A DNA stretch of 64,000 nt from Blastomussa wellsi (taxonomy: Eukaryota > Cnidaria > Anthozoa > Scleractinia > Plerogyridae), in the NCBI GenBank assembly GCA_947652115.1, contig OX393568.1, forward strand, positions 18,856,132 to 18,920,131, read 5' to 3'. Of this stretch, positions 33,622 to 44,191 are shown in pieces. The notes beneath the pieces are model-generated. The model did not search any database, was not told the origin of the DNA, and worked only from the letters and a program-made list of their open reading frames with translations. Made by a program: the position numbers and the translations under genes. The stretch's first letter is position 1. Every line of letters starts with the position of its first letter.

Positions 33622-35780
33622 AACGCTGTGGCAGCCCGCGTGAGTTTTGGGTATGATTTCGTATTTAAACTTTTTTTCTTATCTTATATTTTATTCATGC
33701 CTTTCAGTTTATATTCACGAGTAGTTTAATAGTCACATTTCACATTAATCGACAACGCTGAATAGACTTAAGATGAAAAGGGTTATTGACGACATAAACT
33801 AAGTCATTCAAAACTCTGTGTTTCTTGTTACATTTAACGTTTTGCTTCTTGTATTTGTGCTTAATTTTAATTTACTTCCGATATGGACCAGTACTCAACA
33901 GAGATGAGTAATCTCCGCCACGCTATTTATTAAGCTTATTTAGTGTGCCTCATATTTGATACGACCGTAATACAATATTTTGAGAGTCGAAATAATATGG
34001 AAAACGATATACTGTAACTTGATGCTGTACCAGCTATTGTACAAATAAACTTGAGGAACCTCCTCTGATCAAGCTGATCCTGACGGTGCTTATGTTTTGA
34101 AGTGAGATCAGGTGAGCTGATAAGTGAAAGTGATACTTGATACATGTTTGTGTCGGGATTGTGGTTTTATACAACGATGAACAGTAGCATATATTTTCAG
34201 CCTCATTAGAAAATAGGTTAGCGCAATCTTGCTTTTTCACAGTGTTTTAAAAATTGTCAAAAGGCAAACCTGAATGACAGCAACAAAATCCTGGGAAGAT
34301 GTTTAATTCTCATGCATAACATATCAATAGACTAATTGGATCCAATCAGAACTGCGAAGCGAAAATACGTTGATCTGAGTAACAATTTATAAGTTTTATT
34401 TTATTGCTCGCTTTTATACAAATGATTCTGTGATATAGTTTTGGCTGATGGCATAATAAAGAAAAATATATAAATACACATTATTAACTTACATTTTGTG
34501 AGGTTTTTTGTCAATATTATGATGGATCGACAGCTTTTGCTGATTTATTTATTCATCAGGTCAGATAACCGCTTATGGTAGATCTTTATAGATAAATAAA
34601 ATACTTTTCAATAACGTCTAAAGAATTTCAAGCTGTTTGTTTCAGAAACGTCGAACACTCTACAAGATGAGGGGCCCTGGGAACGAGGTTGCATAGAAAA
34701 TTGTCAAAATGACCCGACCGCTTTTCCTTTCGCTCGCGTCGCTTTTTGTCGGGCCAAAAGCGAAAATTTAACAAACTAAACTAGAAGGCTGAAACTTAAA
34801 TTTGATATATGGTATTATATATAAATACGTATACTAGCATTTTATGGGAGTCTAAAGTGGATCCATATTTTAACTTGTCCCAGAACCAAAAATCCCGTTA
34901 TTTTCGGCAGGTCATTACGGAGACTCAAACTTTGAAACAAGGCATAAATTTTACACTTTTAGAAAGATAAAAGACCCTTTTGCGAGTTCTCAAGCCTTGG
35001 TTTCTTCCCATTGTTGTGTACGACCTTGCTGAATTTGCATGATTTTTCATTGTTTTTACGGTAGGTTAAGCCGCCGACTACCCGTATTTTCAACTTTTCG
35101 ATTTTTCAAAAAAACGAAAAAGCTATAGAACTTTCTGCTATTATTGTTGAAAATAGTTCACCAAAGGGGTCCCTCAGGTAAAATAAAATGAAATTTGAAA
35201 GTTTCTTCCTGTCTTCAAATTCTTCAAATTTTGGGTCATCGGAACTTAAGCAATGTTAATGCAACTATTAGATCAAAAGATGAAAGACCCTTTAGCGAGG
35301 TTGAGTATGTCTAAAAATCCATCATCGATCATTTGTTATAGGTGGCGTGGGACGATGACGTCATATCACATATTACGTAATGTTCAAACAGCTTCCATCT
35401 TGAATTCCTTCATTTTCGAAAACGTCGGAAAACAACCAAAAACTGTTAGGAAGTGCTCAAAATAAACTTTCAAATCATTGTTAAAAAGTCCAAAAAATAT
35501 AAAAAATAGCTGCATTAAAGTTAATTTCGGTCGATAGAAACGTAACAATTCCACATTTGGAAAACACGCTTGTCAGTAAAAGGTGGCCATGGCATCGTTA
35601 AGTTCCAGACACATCAACCTGTTATACTAATTGTTCTCAGGTAAATTTTGGATAACGACGCAGAGTTCCACTGCTTTCGTTAAAAGCTGAAAAAATTATA
35701 AACATTCAAAGTATCTCACGCTCTCCCGGTCTGAATAGGGATAAATAACAAGCACTTATTTTTGTTTTTTAATTTTGTCC

Positions 35781-35905
35781 TTATAATTAACAATTATTCC
35801 ACGAGCGCGCGTTGGATATGAGATGGTAGATAGCCAACGAGGCGCTTAGCGCCGAGTTGGCTGTAACCATCTTATATCCAACAAGCGCGAGTGGAATTTA
35901 TTAGA
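35781..35905. mobile_element. Short hairpin element
   Basis: TTGGATATGAGATGGTAGATAGCCAAC is mirrored by GTTGGCTGTAACCATCTTATATCCAA, with TTCCACGAGCGCGC outside; the centre is GAGGCGCTTAGCGCCGA. About 125 bases. Confidence 0.7.
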
Positions 35906-36471
35906 AAATCCCAGAAAAATATTGTACAAAGATTGCAAAAACTGCATTTTTTACGCGTACACGTACCATATTTGTAGCTCAATGGTATATGAGCTCATAT
36001 ACCATTGCCTCTAAACCAATCAAAACCCAGGAAATGCAAGTGAATATACCACAGCTTTGTTTTTAATAATGCAAAAATAGATGATAACATACTTGCGCTT
36101 GATCAGACAATATGATTTTTGTTTTTGAACAAAGTGAACAAATTGTAAGTATAGAGAAATCCAAAATGGAGGATCCAAGATGACGTCATAACCAACAAAT
36201 ATGGTGTCATCCTGTGATGCAAGCTCAGGGCGTTCTAGCCAGAGTAAATTTCTTTCAAAGGAAATTTCTCATGCTGTGACTTAACAAGGTGGAAAACGTG
36301 GCGGTGGGGAGTGGTGGGTGGAGTTCCATCAACACCTCCTCTCTCTTCTTCCACGATGGGGATATGAACACACATAGCTACATACATACCTTCTTACCGA
36401 TCTATCTACCTACATGCAGGTAGGCAGGTGTAGGTCACTAGATTGACCTTGCATGCTGCATGCATACATAC

Positions 36472-36789
36472 CCAGATTGTGGGAAGGCCGATGTTGCGCC
36501 AGACCAAGCTGTGAAGATAGGACACCTTTGGAACAATAACCTGGAGCCCTCCTTTTACAGCACGTTGTTTGCAAGCAGCCTTCAATTTAACCGTGACACT
36601 TTCTATTCCTTCCCGAAGCGGAATTTCACAAGAAGATTCACTATCCAAAAGGTCAACATCTGGAGGCATATAAAACGTGATTTTTGGCAATCCACGCTGG
36701 GGGTGTCTACGAATCGGTATCGTGGGTGTTATGGTAATTTCCTTAGCAGAAAGTTGACATTCATCCAAAGTCAGTACCGTAGGATGAAA
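36472..36789 (-). CDS. VWDE-like: Gene A exon 5: 106-codon beta-rich segment before the VWD domain
   Basis: The exon follows a TTCTTTAG acceptor and ends before GTATGTATG; it is exactly 318 bases, phase 0 to 0. It reads FHPTVLTLDECQLSAKEITI and continues with alternating hydrophobic residues, cysteines in SSCEIPLREG and KAACKQRAV, and ends GLPTIW. It directly precedes the VWD domain in the spliced product, as the second linker module does in VWDE proteins. Read-through ORFs on the plus strand here are shadows. Confidence 0.8.
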
Positions 36790-37059
36790 CTAAAGAATAA
36801 AGAGGAAGATAAAGAAAGTGATGATTTTTGTTTTAATCCCAGAGAGTTCATTTAAGGTGGCTCACAATATATAGTTTCCAGTGCATTCCAACTCTTATGC
36901 TTTGATAGGTAAGTGCTTGAACTCTTTATCAGTTGCTGCTACAGTATTGGTATCAAACAATTATCCAATCATTTGTGAACAAGTTGTGGTTATTTTCTTG
37001 ATGTTACTAGTTACCATAGTTACCATACTAGTTACCAGTTACCGAACAGGATGCGTTAT

Positions 37060-37913
37060 CTTTCTTTAGTTATCAACATCAAGTTTACTATGGAAAAGGA
37101 AGAAAACCACAATCTCCCTTTCTTGGATGTTTTTTTTTTAGAAAACAATAGCAATCAGGGTATTATTACCTCGATGTCCCACAAGAAGACTTACACTGTT
37201 TTACTCACTAATTTTTATAGTTTTGTACCTTTTAGTAACAAATTAGGATTAGTACTCACTCTGGTAGACCGATTATTTAAAACCAATAACACTTGGGATG
37301 ATTTTCACCTTGATATAAATAACCTCACAACAACGTTAAAGAGGAATTTGCTCCCTTCTAGCCTCATTGAGAATGTTGTATGAAAATATGTTAACAATTA
37401 CTTCACCCCCGATTCCTCTCAGGATGCTGCCCTTGGGAACTATTGTTTGTATTTTAAATTACAGTACATCGGTCCTTTTTCCCTCACAACACAACGCAGA
37501 ATTAAGAAGAGATTAGTTAGCACATTTTGCGGTGACCTTGACATTAAGTTGATGTTCACCCCATTTAAAGTCAAGAGTTGGTTTGGGACCTGGGATCCCA
37601 TCGAGGTTTACGATCGCAAGTTATTTATAAGTTTTCATGTGCAGGCTGTAGCGCCTGTTATATTGGTGAAACCAATAGACACTTCGCCACTCGCATCCGT
37701 GAACATCTCTCCTCTGACAAAAATTTCCACATCTTTAAGCACTGGAGACGTTCTGAAAATTGTCACTCCCTTTGTTCAGAAGATTGTTTCAAAATCATCG
37801 ATTCTGCTTCTACAAGCTTCCAATTGAAAATCAAGGAAGCCATGCACATCCTTTGGGAACAACCGTCTTTAAATTCCCAGGTTAAACATCTTAATTTATC
37901 CCTTTCATTCTAA
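37060..37913 (+). pseudogene. Second Penelope-like element, 3' fragment (end of RT and GIY-YIG)
   Basis: Opposite to gene A in the intron between exons 4 and 5. It reads INIKFTMEKEENHNLPFLDV (RT C-terminal block), then a KTYTVLLTNFYSFVPFSNK stretch, a frame change, and the GIY-YIG nuclease KFSCAGCSACYIGETNRHFA with TRIREHL, ending at TAA 37911-37913. The RT catalytic core is missing. Its sequence differs strongly from the other PLE in this window, so it belongs to a different PLE family. Confidence 0.85.
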
Positions 37914-38296
37914 TCGGTCTCCCTTCTTAGCTAAATACTTTCATTGTTTTTGATTCACGCCGTTCATCCTTAATTATTCTTGTTATTATCTCACTTTGTC
38001 AACTATTTATTGCACAATTTCACTTTATTTCTCATTGTACAACTGGCGATGGATAATGTGTCATTGGAAACATGTTTTGCCTTCATTAAAAAATGAACTT
38101 CAAAATTATCGTATGGTTTCTCAAAGCGATGTCTTACATCCTGCGGCTACGAAGCCTTGATAATCTTAATCTTAGTTTTAAGTGCTTATAATTAGCTCTT
38201 TGACACCCCACTTTTTGTTATTAAATATTGATTAGCTTGCAAATTTAAAAACAATTCCTAGGAGCGGTTTCAGAGCCATCCTAAATTTTCCAAAAA

Positions 38297-38556
38297 TTAA
38301 GGTGGCTCTGACTCCGCGATCTTAGTAATAAAAAAAGGACAGTCAGCAAGCTCGTTTTTTAGTTATAAGCACTTAAAGCTAAAGCAAAGGGTGTTAACAG
38401 TTTATACTGTTGTCATGGAAACAAGTAATGTCACAAAAATAACCAAAAATATGTTCAGCAATGATTGAGCGTTTGTTTGATGCCAATATTGTCGCATCAA
38501 CTGATAAAAATCGGTAATAGGTGAACTGTTCTGGAAACTAGTTTGAGCCACCTTAA
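38297..38556. mobile_element. 260-bp MITE, TTAAGGTGGCTC ends
   Basis: Ends TTAAGGTGGCTC (38297-38308) and GAGCCACCTTAA (38545-38556) are perfect inverted repeats and equal those of the 784-bp element at 14.5 kb, so the two are members of one family. It lies just after the second PLE fragment. Confidence 0.75.
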
Positions 38557-38731
38557 TCTAACGCCCTAAATGATTGGATAATGCGGCAATAATACTGTCA
38601 CATAGCGTGTTTCTTTGTTGTTGTCGAATTTTGACGTCTAATGTGTCATCATTTTGTTTTGTACCGGAACGCTAGCTCGGCCAACTTACATCCACTTGCC
38701 AATAATATTGTTGAGAAAATATGCTAATTAC

Positions 38732-38827
38732 CTTCAATCCTGCAAAGAATGGTGCACGGACATTTTTTGGTGTTGACCATACATTCTTTGGAGAGGTAGT
38801 GAATTTCGCAGAGACGTTGCAAACAAT
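38732..38827 (-). CDS. VWDE-like: Gene A exon 4: 32-codon segment
   Basis: A 96-base exon (phase 0 on both sides) reading IVCNVSAKFTTSPKNVWSTP and ending FAGLK. Borders are AAACAG acceptor and GTAATT donor. The VCNVSAKF start has one Cys that probably pairs within the module begun in exon 3. Confidence 0.7.
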
Positions 38828-39336
38828 CTGTTTAAGATGATCAGAATCATAATGAATCATAATATATATAATGTTGATATAATGGATCAGAGGTTAATGT
38901 AGGGCCACTTCCTTTCAAATCCATTCACCTTGGTAAGCCAGGTGTAGAGAAATATTTTCTACCCCTTTCAACGGCAACCAAAAAGAAATTACTGTCTTTT
39001 GTAATTGATATTTCCCTTAAAGTGTAAACTGAACAAAACTTTTACTTTGGCATTCCATAATGTCTGCTGCTCTGACAAGCAAAGAAAACTATCAAAAGAG
39101 AAACATATAACCCTATTTCCAGACTGAAATTGGGATTTAGAAGAAGTGTTGGTTTTAGTGGAGGAAGGAAGACTGAAGATTCCTTAGAAACCCTCGTTAT
39201 AAGAACGGGAACCAACAACAAACTCAAGACAGATATGATCAGGGTCTGTATTGCAAATCGATCTACACGCAATGAGCAGTCATCATGAAATAATGGCGCA
39301 GTAGTTTTTGGATCATGTAAGTTCTTTAAACCTTAC

Positions 39337-39620
39337 CATTTGACCTATTTTGTACAAGTTGGGTTCCAAAGTAGAATGAAGTTCTCCATCCGGACACGGT
39401 CCGTCATTTACTTCTCCAGGAGGAAGACCACCGCATTTTGGTTCACTTTTTAAAGATTTCCCTTCAACAAACCATTCGATTCTGTAACTCACATTCTTCC
39501 ACTTCTCGATTCCGTTCAAAATATTGACTTTACAAAGCAAGGTTACGTCCACCTCGGTATCTTTCCGAAAAGTAATAGTAGGATCACTGAGGTCGTCACT
39601 GGAAAATTCTGTTGGCGGGT
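39337..39620 (-). CDS. VWDE-like: Gene A exon 3: Ig-like Cys module after D8C
   Basis: The exon starts after a TTTAG acceptor with DPPTEFSSDDLSDPTITF and runs to NLYKIGQM before a GTAAGG donor. The pattern LLCKVN...VSYRIEWFVEGKSLKSEPKC resembles an Ig-like sandwich with a Trp and a later Cys; VWDE proteins carry a comparable module between D8C and VWD. Enters in phase 1 and leaves in phase 0. Confidence 0.8.
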
Positions 39621-39934
39621 CTAAACAAATATAATAACAAATTAAAATAATTAACAATTCTACATAAAATATCCTTACCATTGAAGATTGCTTGCTAGAC
39701 AAACAACAAATGCAATACTTGTTTTCCTTTATATTAAGAACAGAACAGTAGAACAGATTTTCGGCGATTATACAGAATTTACAGAACTACAGAACTGCAT
39801 ATTATTACCGTTGATACTAATAACATTTTGTGGCTATCGTAATTAAGTAACCTTTGATAAAATGATGAATACTTATGCACTGGCTTTGAACCTGGAGAGA
39901 CTAATCTGGTCCACTGTTCTTTACGCGAGAGGAC

Positions 39935-40158
39935 GTGCATTGGTTGCGTTATTTAATCAAAGTTACTTTTCTATGCATCGGCTTTGTTCTAAATGGGATT
40001 AGTAGAAACTCAGTTGTGCTCTATTCTCCCACTGTTTACTATTCCCCGATAGCAAACAACCGCGCGCGCGTAGCTCTTTTAGCAGTAGATTTTCTTGAAT
40101 TTTGGGCTCAAAAGTACACAATATTGTAGGTTTTGGACTGCAATCGTTTAGAGTTTCG

Positions 40159-40218
<60 letters not shown>

Positions 40219-40232
40219 TTCGTTGACTATTC

Positions 40233-40267
<35 letters not shown>
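39935..40267. mobile_element. Palindrome-containing repeat, copy of the one at 62.3 kb
   Basis: The inner part 40165-40267 is a near-perfect hairpin (AACAATTAGACTAC ... GTAGTCTAATTGTT with CTACGAGCGATAGTCAAC inside). The flank with AGTAGAAACTCAGTTGTGCT and AACCGCGCGCGCGT also occurs near 62390-62475. Confidence 0.7.
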
Positions 40268-40269
<2 letters not shown>

Positions 40270-41191
40270 GTAGTGTTGTATGCGTTTGTACATGCCCGCC
40301 ATTTGTAAAAAAACTCCGATATCCGAAATTATTCCGTATCTCGTAATGGTTTCGGTTATCGAAATAATTCCAACATTCGTAATTGTTCCGAATCTAGTAA
40401 TGGTTTCGATTTCGAAATATTCTTGGGATTCGTAATAGTTCCGGAAGCGTGCAAATGGTTGCCAATAATTAGTGTTGCCATGTGAACACAGACTTGCACC
40501 CAGTCACCGATTACATGTTTTGGGGTGAGAGAAGATTGCATGCCAGGACAGATGCTGAAGTTCCGTGTCCAATCGTTTTACTCTCCTAAAACAAGTGCGA
40601 ATGACAATTACACAAGCAAGAGCCTTTCCATTTTATTTGGCGAGTTAGTTTGGTTTTGCATTCATTCTAAATGAATCTATAGCTGTTCGGTTGTACGTTC
40701 CTCTTTTCCACGTCAATAACAAGGTGAGACTGCATACTTTTACTGTTATACCCTGATTTTAAAGAGGATTGTACAGGTTTTGCACCCAACCGAGCCTTAC
40801 GACCGTGTTTTAAAGGACGTGAAATAATTCCTGGTGTTTTTACTTTGTAGCGCATTTAGAATGAGAAAAAAAGTCACTGTTTACACTTGCGTAGTTGGTA
40901 AGAACTGGATTGTGTCTGAAATCTCTTGCTACTGTTTTATGATTGCTTCATGGAGATTTAAGATCGACTTAAGGGGAGGGGAGGAGGAGGGGAGTTGAAC
41001 ATGAAACAGACGGGGATGCTCATCGAAAATTTAGAATTACATCTTTAAAGGTGGTCAATCTGGGCATCGCTCAACCCTTTTTAATAATAAACCCCTTTTT
41101 AAAAATAAAAGATACATGCGTTTTGCTCGCAACACCCTCAGGGGAACCAAAATCCGAAATTTGCACCCCAAGGGAGCCAACGAGCTTCCCC

Positions 41192-41192
<1 letters not shown>

Positions 41193-41222
<30 letters not shown>
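41193..41222. repeat. Poly-T run (30 bp)
   Basis: Homopolymer in the intron between exons 2 and 3; ORFs crossing it are artefacts. Confidence 0.9.
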
Positions 41223-41224
<2 letters not shown>

Positions 41225-41429
41225 CGCATCTGTATATTTTTTGCCATCTGCTTATTTCTTTCCATTTTAAAGGAATAAACCACAATCTGGAATTAGAAAA
41301 GTGTTTAGAAAATGCGTGGTTTGTACGCAAGCGCCCTTACAATCCGCGCGCAGACGTTCCTGAAGGGTGGCTGATTCCCTAAGATTATGTTTTTTTTTTA
41401 AATAAACTACTGCACCTTAAGTTACTTAC

Positions 41430-41483
41430 CATAGCAATTTGGGTGTACGCCTTCCTTTCCGTAAGGGCATGGAATCATATCAC
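41430..41483 (-). CDS. VWDE-like: Gene A exon 2: short Cys-containing linker
   Basis: A 54-base exon between a TTATAG acceptor and a GTAAGTAAC donor. It reads in frame from exon 1 as GDMIPCPYGKEGVHPNCYG, with two cysteines, and keeps phase 1 at both ends. Such a short CPYG...PNCY linker after the D8C module fits the VWDE family. Confidence 0.8.
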
Positions 41484-41614
41484 CTATAAAGATAGAATTT
41501 GGATTAAATTAAAATTGAAAACAAGACCAAAATCATTCTGCAATATTAATACTAAAAACAAAAAGCCTTCACACAATAAGCGACATTCAACATCATTTAA
41601 CATATCATTCTCAC

Positions 41615-42077
41615 CAGCGCAATAGGCGGATGCACAGAAGGGGGGTGGTATTAGATAGTACACGTAGTATTCGCCACAATTTTGAACGTTTATATTGAGT
41701 CTGTCTGTGCACACAATACCAAAACTGTTGATGCATGCTTGGCGAGCAACATTTCCTTCTCCCACAGTCGGATGGTGACCGTTTAACCAAATTGGATCAT
41801 GGGTTCCGCAGTGATATTCTGGCACCGTCTTTTCTGGCATCATGATTTTTCCCGGAGCATCACTTGTGAAGCGATACCATCCCGATTGCAAGACGCGATC
41901 ACACAGTGCAAGCTCACCAGATTGCCAGACGCTCTTTATACTGCGACGAGGCTCGTTGATTTCTTTGTACGTCGTGTTACTGCAACAGTCATTGCAGTTA
42001 GCTGCCTGACAAACTGATGAAAGCAGGCAGACAGTGACCGCAAAGGAAATCAGACAAGCAAGTTGACTGAGCTTCAT
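41615..42077 (-). CDS. VWDE-like: Gene A exon 1: start codon, signal peptide and D8C module
   Basis: The exon opens with a Met at 42077 followed by a hydrophobic core (LACLISFAVTVCLLSS) and a likely cleavage after VCQA, i.e. a classical secretory signal peptide. Residues from about 27 on form a D8C module as in uromodulin, OIT3 and VWDE: a CCSNTTYKEINEPRRS start, CDRVLQSGWYRF, then EYHCGTHDPIWLNGHHPTVG and a final CGEYYVYYLIPPPFCASAYC. The splice donor GTGAGAATG follows base 41615, leaving one base of a Gly codon (phase 1). The context AAAAAGATG precedes the start. An untranslated upstream exon cannot be excluded. Confidence 0.9.
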
Positions 42078-42079
42078 CT

Positions 42080-42180
42080 TTTTAGATCACAGTTAACACT
42101 ACTGAGTTGATTTGATAAAAATACAGCGAAAGGAAGGAGATGAATTTCATTCTTTACTTAAGCTATGATTGGTCAGCAAT
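42080..42180 (-). promoter_or_regulatory. Candidate upstream region of gene A
   Basis: On the minus strand a CCAAT-type box (GACCAATCAT, 42168-42177) lies about 95 bases before the start codon and an AT-rich TATTTTTATC lies about 40 bases before it. The spacing is compatible with a short 5' leader, but no transcript start is visible and such short matches occur by chance in AT-rich DNA. Confidence 0.3.
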
Positions 42181-44033
42181 TATCGACGTCAGAGATTCTC
42201 ATGCCTTTTTTGTGTGCTAATCAACGAATGACATTACTAAGGTGCGCCCTAACGACGTTCCTTATTATGTCGATCTTTAAAAAATATCTGATCAAAACCA
42301 GCCACAATTTGGAAAAACCCGAAAAAACACACCTCTGTGCCAAAATTCTATTCTCCTGTTAATGCTTCTTGGTTCGGTGAAACACTTTCTGAATAAACAC
42401 CACCATGCTGGCTCATTAGTCAAGTCACTCAGGAGTTATTCTTGCACAACGGCTTTAAATAGCTTGGTCGAACCAGTAGATAGGGCCAAATTACCTAAGG
42501 TAAAGCGTCCTTGTAATAAATGGAAATACTCTCGTTGTGCATCTCTATACTACTAAATGGTTAACATGTGCATTCCTTACCGGCGTAAAAATTTCTGTAC
42601 TAAATATACAAACTCCAGGCGATAGTGAAACTTATTGCTTTCCTCGGGCTTTATCTGTAAAGGAAGTCATGCGCATATATGAAACTAAACCTATCGCAGT
42701 GAAGATAAATGCTTGGTGGGAAGTGGTCCTCGTGGTCTGTTTTCACGTTCTCGAAAACGTCTCGTATACAAAACGCAAAACGTGGACGACTGTCGCAGAC
42801 GTAGTCTGTTAGACCATTAAAACCACGAAGTTCAAGTAATATATAAAGTAATATATCAACATACATCAACGAAGAATGGCATCATTACTCTCTTGGAGGT
42901 TAACATATCAACAGTTGCAAATACGACTCTTAGCGGAGTATTTTTGTCGAACCTCGAGGTGTTTGGAAATGCGATGAAACCCTCTCTCGAGTGTTTGATA
43001 TATCTTCTCAGTCGAAACTAAAACTACGGAGAAAACGTAAGAATCTATGTTAATTTAGGAAACATTTCAAACCACGGCCATGGTTCTGATTTCCTTTGTC
43101 TTAACTTAAAGTTCCGTAAATTTAACTTTATAAATGAGTTTGAGAAATTAAAGAAAAGGACATTGTGTTTTTGTTCCAAATTAACTACCAACATTTCAAA
43201 ATTGAACTAAACTCGATAAGCTCAAACTAATCGCTGGCCAAGAATCCAGTTTATACTTTCTTTCGGTGAAACCCTGCGAGTTGTTATGTCAATAAAGAAA
43301 ACAACTCAGCAAAACATTTGAGGCTGTGATAATGATGATCGTTTGAAAATAACTGTTTCTCGCGTATAGATACTTAATAATACAATGTTGCGTAGTTAAC
43401 AATTCGTTTGTCGCCGTGAAATAACTGAAGGGCTGAATTGCATCGCAACAAGGAAGCTTATTAAAGAGTAATTTCATGTATGACATTTTTAATTTTAAAC
43501 TTTTGAATTCGAGTTGACGGTTCACTCGTTGACGGGTTCGAGTTGACGGTTCACCGTGCCCAAAACACAACGACCATGTTTTTGTCATATCAACTAATAA
43601 AGACGTTACAGTTGCTGGGTTCCATAAACATTTCTCTCTATTTACTATATCGAACGAAATTAGGGAGGGGAAAGGAGATGATTCATTCGACGATGTAGCA
43701 TGATATTGCTTTCGGGCTGATGTTTTATATGGGATGCTTTGCAACTTTAAAGGTTCCTTTCATCATTTCTGTTAACCGTACTATGGATTGCTATCATCAG
43801 CCGATGACGTCTACCATATTCCCGAGAATTGCTGAATGTACAGAACAACCGAAATAGTACAATGTTTCAAGCTGTTTAGCGCCATGAACGAAGCCTTGTA
43901 CGTTCAATTTTAAATGGCTTGAGCCAGGAAACTATAAGCAGCCCTTAGGTCTTTTCATTTTCCTTCGAGCGCGATTCTTTCACGCTCGACGGCTTATCAA
44001 AGAAGGGGCTACTCGAAGTCTGCTTGGCCATGC

Positions 44034-44191
44034 CAATAGGCCACTTTCGCTATATTAAAATTCAGCTTAATAGTGAGGCCTAGAGGACACTAACAAAGAA
44101 AATAAAAATGCATGTTTATTAATTTATTTTGTTTCTGTCCTCTAGGCCTCACTATCAAGCTGAATTTTAATATAGCGAAAGTGGCCTATTG
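44034..44191. mobile_element. 158-bp hairpin MITE with 56-base arms, one mismatch
   Basis: CAATAGGCCACTTTCGCTAT at the left and ATAGCGAAAGTGGCCTATTG at the right; 55 of 56 arm bases match, so it is young. It is intergenic, between genes A and B. Confidence 0.85.

Larger units (their letters stand above)
28215..35250. repeat. About 7-kb fold-back structure with arms of roughly 2.2 kb around a Penelope element
   Basis: The left arm (about 28215-30520) matches the reverse complement of the right arm (about 33100-35250). Anchors by eye: CCTGAGGGACCCCTTTGGTG-type ends (28285-28315 with 35150-35175), AGTATTTTATTTAT (28890-28905 with 34590-34603), ATGTAAGTTAATAATG-like (29645-29662 with 34480-34495), CTTAGTTTATGTCGTCA (30018-30035 with 33795-33812) and TTGAGACCATTTG (30290-30302 with 33300-33312). 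The arms are diverged and interrupted by nested insertions; the 2.6-kb spacer holds the PLE. Reading: an old large palindrome, or a transposon with long terminal inverted repeats. Confidence 0.7.
8..42077 (-). other. VWDE-like: Gene A: VWDE-like secreted protein, 17 coding exons visible, 3' end outside window
   Basis: This span is one minus-strand gene, reconstructed by chaining 17 exons with GT-AG borders and consistent phases (3547 coding bases, about 1182 codons). The order of modules is signal peptide, D8C module, Cys-containing modules, von Willebrand factor D (VWD) domain, linker, EGF, and repeated calcium-binding EGF. That order is the one known for von Willebrand factor D and EGF domain-containing proteins (VWDE). 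Such proteins are secreted; the biochemical role is poorly defined, so matrix or signalling roles are inference. The stop codon lies beyond base 1. Nearly all of the span is intron and carries mobile elements on both strands. Alternatives such as uromodulin- or fibrillin-like genes fit less well because D8C plus VWD plus EGF in this order is diagnostic. Exon-level splicing is predicted by eye, not from transcripts. Confidence 0.85.

Noticed and set aside
36460..36855. Plus-strand 131-codon ORF
   Set aside because: Shadow of gene A exon 5, whose minus-strand reading has clean splice sites and phase.
41055..41382. Frames with poly-Lys or poly-Phe
   Set aside because: They cross a 30-base poly-T run and have no conserved content.
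43289..43744. 151-codon minus-strand ORF
   Set aside because: No recognisable motif, no splice partner with either gene, and low-complexity end; treated as chance.
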